Assembly (NCBI GenBank): GCA_964023205.1
Contig: OZ026848.1
Coordinates: 27,267,912 to 27,331,911, forward strand
Direction: 5' to 3'
DNA length: 64,000 nucleotides
DNA from: Lutraria lutraria
Taxonomy: Eukaryota; Mollusca; Bivalvia; Venerida; Mactridae
Within the stretch, counting starts at the first letter, position 1; every line of letters starts with the position of its first letter. Shown here in pieces: positions 59,641-64,000 of this stretch. The position numbers and the translations under genes are program-made. The notes beneath the pieces are model-generated. The model did no database searches and was not told the origin of the DNA. It worked only from the letters and a program-made list of their open reading frames with translations.

Positions 59641-61105
59641 AAAAACAAAATAATAAAATTAATAAGATCGCGGAACAATTACCGTATAAGTCGACCAAAA
59701 TTAATATGGGTCCTGAAATTACCCGTAAAATCCAACTCAATTAATGGCTGAGTAACAAAAGATTATTTTCAGACACTTGCACAGCACTAAAACACAACAG
59801 ATAAAATCCGCCTGTATTGGGGTGAACTGGTGCAATTTGTCTTGCCAGAGAGTTGAACTATTATTGATTTTCTATTTTTAGCGATGTTGAAATAAACAAG
59901 GTTTAAAGTTAGTGTAACTGACGTCATGAATGATGTTACAGTACGCGCATCGTGGGTTTTCCAATTTCCACCCAGCCACCGCGTCAGAAATAAAATTGAG
60001 GTGGCATGTCACCGTGGCGTGTCCACCGTGGACAGAAATTGCCACCCTAATTGTCACCGTGGCCATTTCACAGTACATCGTAAAATTGACGGTCATGGTG
60101 GAAACACCGTGGTCAAAGTAGACGAACGCGGTGGATTCACGGTGATTATTTGACTGTGGTTTATTTTTCTGCTACAAATTTTAAACGAGGTAAAAAAAAA
60201 TCATCATGGACAGCGAATTATTTACTTAGGTATACGCACTTACATGCCTGATTTATATGCATTACTAAGCTGCTACATGTAAATCCAAATTTGAATCATA
60301 AATGTCGAAAATGGGCTGGCAGTGTTTTCTAACAAACTTAACACATTTATGAAGTGATTTTCAGAAAATGACGTATAGTTACTTCGCTAAGTTTTGTCAC
60401 CAAATTAGACCTAACTTCTTCAGTTTCAACACTAATAACGGGTACAAATTCTCTCAAACAGTCAATAGCACTGCATATCGATTGCGCGGGGGTTACAGCT
60501 AGAATTAAATGGAGGTTAATTTACCAGTCAAGGTCAGTTTGGAAAACAAACAACCAATGAAAATGCTAGCATTCATCAATCACGTGCTAAGCACATGCTA
60601 AGCATCAGTTTCAACACAACTTCATCAAAACAATGTGTGTAGATCATATTGGGATTAAATTGCAATAAAATCTGACCTTATTGACATATTACGGGTTTAA
60701 ATTAGGAAATTCCTGTTCAATTTATGGGAGTAAAATATTATTAAAATATAATTAATATTAACCAGAGAGCAAGATATATGTCATCTGATTGACAGATAAC
60801 ATCATTCATGACGTCAGTTACACTAACTTTAAACCTTGTTTATTTCAACAGCGCTAAAAATAGAAAATCAATAATAGTTAAACTCTCTGGCAAGACAAAT
60901 TGCACCAGTTCACCCCATTTGTGCAAAAATACACGCAGACTTTAAATGTTGTGTTTTAGTGCTGTGCAAATGTCTGAAAATATTTTTTTGTTACTCAGCC
61001 ATTAGTTGAGTTGGATTTTACGGATAATTTCAGGACCCATATTAATTTTGGTCGACTTATACGGTAATTGTTCTGCGATCTTATCAATTTTATTCTTTTT
61101 TAATA
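59640..61105. mobile_element. TIR element with arms of about 290-300 bp, nested in MINDY3 intron 1
   Basis: The left arm (about 59640-59939) reads aagatcgcggaacaattacc, ataagtcgaccaaaattaat and on to gtaactgacgtcatgaatg. The right arm (about 60797-61105) is its reverse complement with few differences. CRE words lie at the inner ends (59919 and 60809). The interior holds a CACGGTG-rich block (59938-60150) and sequence repeated to the right at 61112-61520. It shares its arm with the right half of the 30.3-kb MITE. No transposase. Confidence 0.75.
60350..60790 (+). repeat. Direct duplication within MINDY3 intron 1, left copy
   Basis: gaagtgattttcagaaaatg, gttttgtcaccaaattag, gcatatcgattgcgcggg and aaatggaggttaatttacc all recur in the same order at 61112-61520. 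The left copy has two extra short inserts, for example a second acatgctaagc. Confidence 0.85.
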
Positions 61106-61111
61106 AAGTAA

Positions 61112-61520
61112 CAGAAGTGATTTTCAGAAAATGACGTATACCGGTAGTTACCTCGCTTAGTTTTGTCACCAAATTAGACTAACTGCTTCAGTTTCAACAC
61201 TACTAACACATAAATAAGAACAGTCAATAGCACTGCATATCGATTGCGCGGGGTTTACAGCTAGAATTAAATGGAGGTTAATTTACCATTCAAGGTCAGT
61301 TTGGAAAACAAACAACCAATGAAAATGCTAGCATTCATCAATCACATGCTAAGCATCAGTTTCAACACAACTTCATCAAAACAATGTGTGTAGATCATAT
61401 TTGGATTAAATTGCAATAAAGTCTGACCTTATTGACATATTACGGGTTTAAATTAGGAAATTCCTGTTCAATTTATGGGAGTAAAATATTAACCAGAGAG
61501 CAAGATATACGTCATCTGAT
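61112..61520 (+). repeat. Direct duplication within MINDY3 intron 1, right copy
   Basis: Matches 60350-60790. It is followed at 61528 by tacagtacacgcaaggtggg, the same text that opens the island at 59430, so a larger mosaic unit has been repeated. Confidence 0.85.
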
Positions 61521-62423
61521 TGACAGATACAGTACACGCAAGGTGGGTTTTCCTTTTTCCACCAGTCACGGTGGCGACGACTCTGGGTGACAACGCAAAA
61601 TTATTATATTTTCACTGTGTTGGTGGTCATTGCCAATTAAATCCAATATTTCTATTTGAGGAAATTTATTTTGACAATGCCGTTGGGGCGTTCTTAACAT
61701 TTTGTATGTGAGATGTAATCTGGCCCCCATTAAAATTGGTGTATAACACAAATTTATGCAAATAAAAAAAGATAAGCAAAGCTGATGCTTGTAAATGTAA
61801 TTATTCTAAAACAAATGAAGAATTATTTTTAATATATAGTATTTAATATTTTAGTATACAATTTGATGTGTTACTTTCACAAGTTTGTTCAGAGTGCTCC
61901 GACTGACTCATGAAAATCCTAGCACTTGATTTTTGTTTCTATTATACAATTTACTACAGTAAAAAAATCCCTACCCAGTGCTAAAATTCTGGGTTGAAAC
62001 ACTCCAAACAAACTTATTTTTATTTTCAGCCTAAAATGGCTAAAGAATTATGCTTCTAGATTGATGATAGTTATATTTCACGATAGGTGAAGGTCATTTT
62101 CAGAAAACAACATTACCTATACCGATTGACCCTTTTCTAAATTTCAAAGTCAGTAAAGGGCAAAAATATATTTAATCTAGGCACTTCTGTCACTCGGTGA
62201 GCCCCACCAAGTTCACCAAGGACCAGCGGACTTGTCTGATAGATTGTGTGTCGATCCGATAAAGAATCTTATCTCATTGGACCGACTGTCCTGCGAATTA
62301 TTTACCTTATGTACATGTATACGCATTTATGCTTGTTTTCTTTCTTCGGTCTGACAGATTTACTTTTTGATACAATGGAATTTTAAAGCTTGTCAGACCG
62401 AATGTCCGGCAGATTTTTTGTTC

Positions 62424-62592
62424 AGTGTCCTCAATAACAACCGGCCAATTGAGCCACATAGAATTGAGTTTGGGCCAGTTAGAAATCTCGAAGTTTTAAT
62501 ATATATTGCTGGAAAAATGCCTGGACCCCCCAGCAGGCCCGTTAGTCTAGTTTTTGAGCCCGTTGGCCACAAACTTATTGTTAGTTTCCCCT
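62424..62592 (+). mobile_element. GTTCTC MITE, copy 3 (decayed ends)
   Basis: Begins agtgtcctcaataacaacc and contains gagtttgggccagttagaaa and cccgttagtctagtttttga as in copy 2, ending near cacaaacttattgttag. The right terminal repeat is degraded. Confidence 0.7.
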
Positions 62593-62768
62593 GGAAGTGA
62601 AAAAGAATGTAAATGATAATTAGTATTTAGTATTATGACAAATTAAATTTGGATCAATATTATAATTTTCAATATTACACGTATTGAGTTAGTATTACTA
62701 ATTCATCTTTTTTTAAATTCACTAAATTACTAAATACTATAAAAATCTATGAATTCATTTATCTTCAG

Positions 62769-62912
62769 GTTTTGTGTTTAGTGAACATGAATCGACAGCT
62801 TTAGTGCAGTATGAAGGTGGACCATGTGCAGTTATTGTTCCAGTCCAAGGATTTATCTTGAAAAATGCTTTGTTCTGTGAAAATCCAAAAGAAGATTTGT
62901 CTCAAACAACTG
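62769..62912 (+). CDS. MINDY3: MINDY-3 deubiquitinase, exon 2 (catalytic cysteine)
   Basis: 144 nt between ttatcttcag and ACTG|gtaatt, phase 1 at both ends. It encodes FVFSEHESTALVQYEGGPCA then VIVPVQGFILKNALF. The QYEGGPCAV block is the MINDY family active-site signature. By this gene model the nucleophile is Cys55 of the predicted protein. The following PVQ(G/A)FxLK is also conserved. The catalytic His lies in later exons outside the window. Confidence 0.95.
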
Positions 62913-63019
62913 GTAATTTATGCAATTAATCTCACTCTCTTTTGATTATGTAATAACAATGAAGTTTAGAATTTCTTTGAGTTCACTTCAACCTACAGCT
63001 ACAATGTAGGGTAATTTCT

Positions 63020-63110
63020 TAAATCTGGCAACTTTCCCAGCTTTTAATGGTGAAGGAAGATCCTAAAAGCACTTCTGGGTAGAGCCCCCAACCTTCTACA
63101 TGGGTTGTTA
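63020..63110. repeat. SINE tail fragment in MINDY3 intron 2
   Basis: cccagcttttaatggtgaag, then aagatcc and tgggtagagcccccaacctt match the tail of the 32.2-kb SINE and the common mollusc SINE pattern (ggtggaagaaga, accaccgaccttc). Confidence 0.5.
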
Positions 63111-63432
63111 TATATGTAATATGTATATAGGGTGAAGAAATATTTTAAGGACAGGTGAAAATGCTCCCAACTCCATATGGCCTTAAAAAATCAAAAAACA
63201 ACTTAATTCATACATGTTATACAATAGGCAGAAATAGTACTAAATAGGAATCAAAATATAGCAGTAAAATAACATATGAAGACTAGTTTTGATCATTTAC
63301 GAAGTGATATATATATATAATTATATTATATACATTTATATTTTAGTTAAAAAAATGCACAAGTTGTCACACTTAAAAAATGACTTTACACAATTGTCTT
63401 TCTTTCAAATGCATGTTATATACATTCATAGT

Positions 63433-63560
63433 CATACTCATTTATGGAACAGTCAAACTGAGGTACTCAGTGTTTGGTTGACATTTTGAACTGTTGGCGC
63501 TGTTCAAAAGTCACCCTCCGCCTCGGGACCACAGTTTTGACTGTTCCACAAATGCCTATG
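63433..63560. mobile_element. Small inverted-repeat element in MINDY3 intron 2
   Basis: The left arm catactcatttatggaacag (continuing tcaaactg) and the right arm ttttgactgttccacaaatg (continuing cctatg) are imperfect inverted repeats of about 28 bp around a GC-richer centre (caccctccgcctcgggacc). Probably a MITE. No target duplication seen. It ends about 35 bp before exon 3. Confidence 0.65.
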
Positions 63561-63595
63561 AAATAATTGTATACTGTATGCAAATAAATTTTCAG

Positions 63596-63797
63596 TTGAA
63601 GAAAGTGCACTGCTACTTCAACAAGCATTAAGTGACATACTCATTAATGTTTCATCTGGTGACTATACACTCCTCAGTCTTGAAGAGGAGTCACAGGAAA
63701 GCAACAACCAATCAGAAAACTGCAATGAAAGTGAGGCTGGGGAGAGTTCATGTAAGAAGTCTAGAATGGACCAAGAACTGTTTCATTCCAAACTAAG
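63596..63797 (+). CDS. MINDY3: MINDY-3 deubiquitinase, exon 3 (gene continues past the window)
   Basis: 202 nt between aaattttcag and CTAAG|gtaaaa. In frame it reads EESALLLQQALSDILINVSS, GDYTLLSL, then an acidic Ser/Glu-rich linker (EEESQESNNQSENCNESEAG) and SRMDQELFHSKLR. It corresponds to the helix after the catalytic motif and a poorly conserved insert in MINDY-3. The exon ends in phase 2. The remaining exons lie beyond 64000. Confidence 0.9.
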
Positions 63798-64000
63798 GTA
63801 AAAATAATGTGAGGTATCCATCATGTTTTAGAAGTGCTTAATTGTGTTTGTTGTTGAAGTGATTTGTGAATTATAATTAATCAGTTATTTAGCTGGGTAT
63901 TTTTTTTCAAATCAAGCCTTAAAAACTTAAGAAGCAGTCTTTGAATTTAGTCCAGGACCAAATCCACCAAAATGGCAGTTGGTCCAGTAAATTTGAAATG
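63798..64000 (+). other. MINDY3: MINDY3 intron 3 (partial)
   Basis: Starts gtaaaaataa. No acceptor or exon before the window end. Confidence 0.7.

Larger units (their letters stand above)
58848..62768 (+). other. MINDY3: MINDY3 intron 1 (3.9 kb), repeat-rich
   Basis: Bounded by gtagtc and ttatcttcag. It contains the CACGGTG islands, the 59640-61105 inverted-repeat element, a direct duplication (60350-60790 and 61112-61520) and GTTCTC MITE copy 3. No coding exon seen inside. Confidence 0.85.

Overview
This is eukaryotic nuclear DNA, AT-rich and intron-rich, with few genes and many repeats. A bivalve mollusc is the most likely source. The reasons are: (i) dispersed elements built like the bivalve 'pearl'/Helentron-type elements, with a 5' hairpin, a tetranucleotide microsatellite, a tandem core and a 3' stem-loop; (ii) tRNA-derived SINE pieces of a type common in molluscs; (iii) a TRIM-like coiled-coil plus beta-propeller exon of the kind expanded in bivalves; and (iv) an invertebrate MINDY-3 deubiquitinase gene. 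Nothing prokaryotic is present. All family names come from reading motifs by eye, not from database searches.

Layout. 1-3200: a 45-monomer 44-bp satellite, then two fold-back hairpins and a degenerate minisatellite. 4600-5010: a small TIR element carrying a CRE palindrome. 5461-6768 (minus strand): the large TRIM/NHL-like exon, with a possible 11-codon exon at 7399-7433 and a possible first exon ending at 10043; a 40-bp MITE with a perfect 8-bp target duplication lies in the presumed intron. 8490-35060: long gene-poor DNA carrying three families of tandem-core mobile elements, a PIF/Harbinger-like MITE and SINE pieces, with one possible isolated exon (27092-27325). 35655-40600: two more CRE-bearing TIR copies, a possible terminal exon (36031-36261) and ordinary AT-rich DNA.

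40787-53548 is a direct tandem duplication (about 5.4 kb, then about 7.3 kb). The second copy is longer mainly because one internal minisatellite (40/43 bp) has grown from 8 to about 51 units. A second minisatellite (37/38 bp) at the end of each copy has about 4 units in copy 1 and about 40 in copy 2. The copy-2 37-bp array lies inside a 4.0-kb element with 400-bp terminal inverted repeats (51827-55833). Copy 2 also holds a 25-bp hairpin insertion with an 8-bp target duplication, whose empty site is preserved in copy 1.

56897-57768 is a dead mariner transposase. 58742 to the right edge holds the first three coding exons of a MINDY-3 (FAM188A) gene, continuing beyond the window. Its 3.9-kb first intron is packed with nested inverted and direct repeats, including islands rich in CACGGTG/CACCGTG.

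The best-supported genes are MINDY3 and the TRIM-like exon. The most interesting material is in the repeats: very small MITEs with clean target duplications, three families converging on one architecture and sharing nuclear-receptor DR1 motifs, and full CRE palindromes concentrated in three TIR families.
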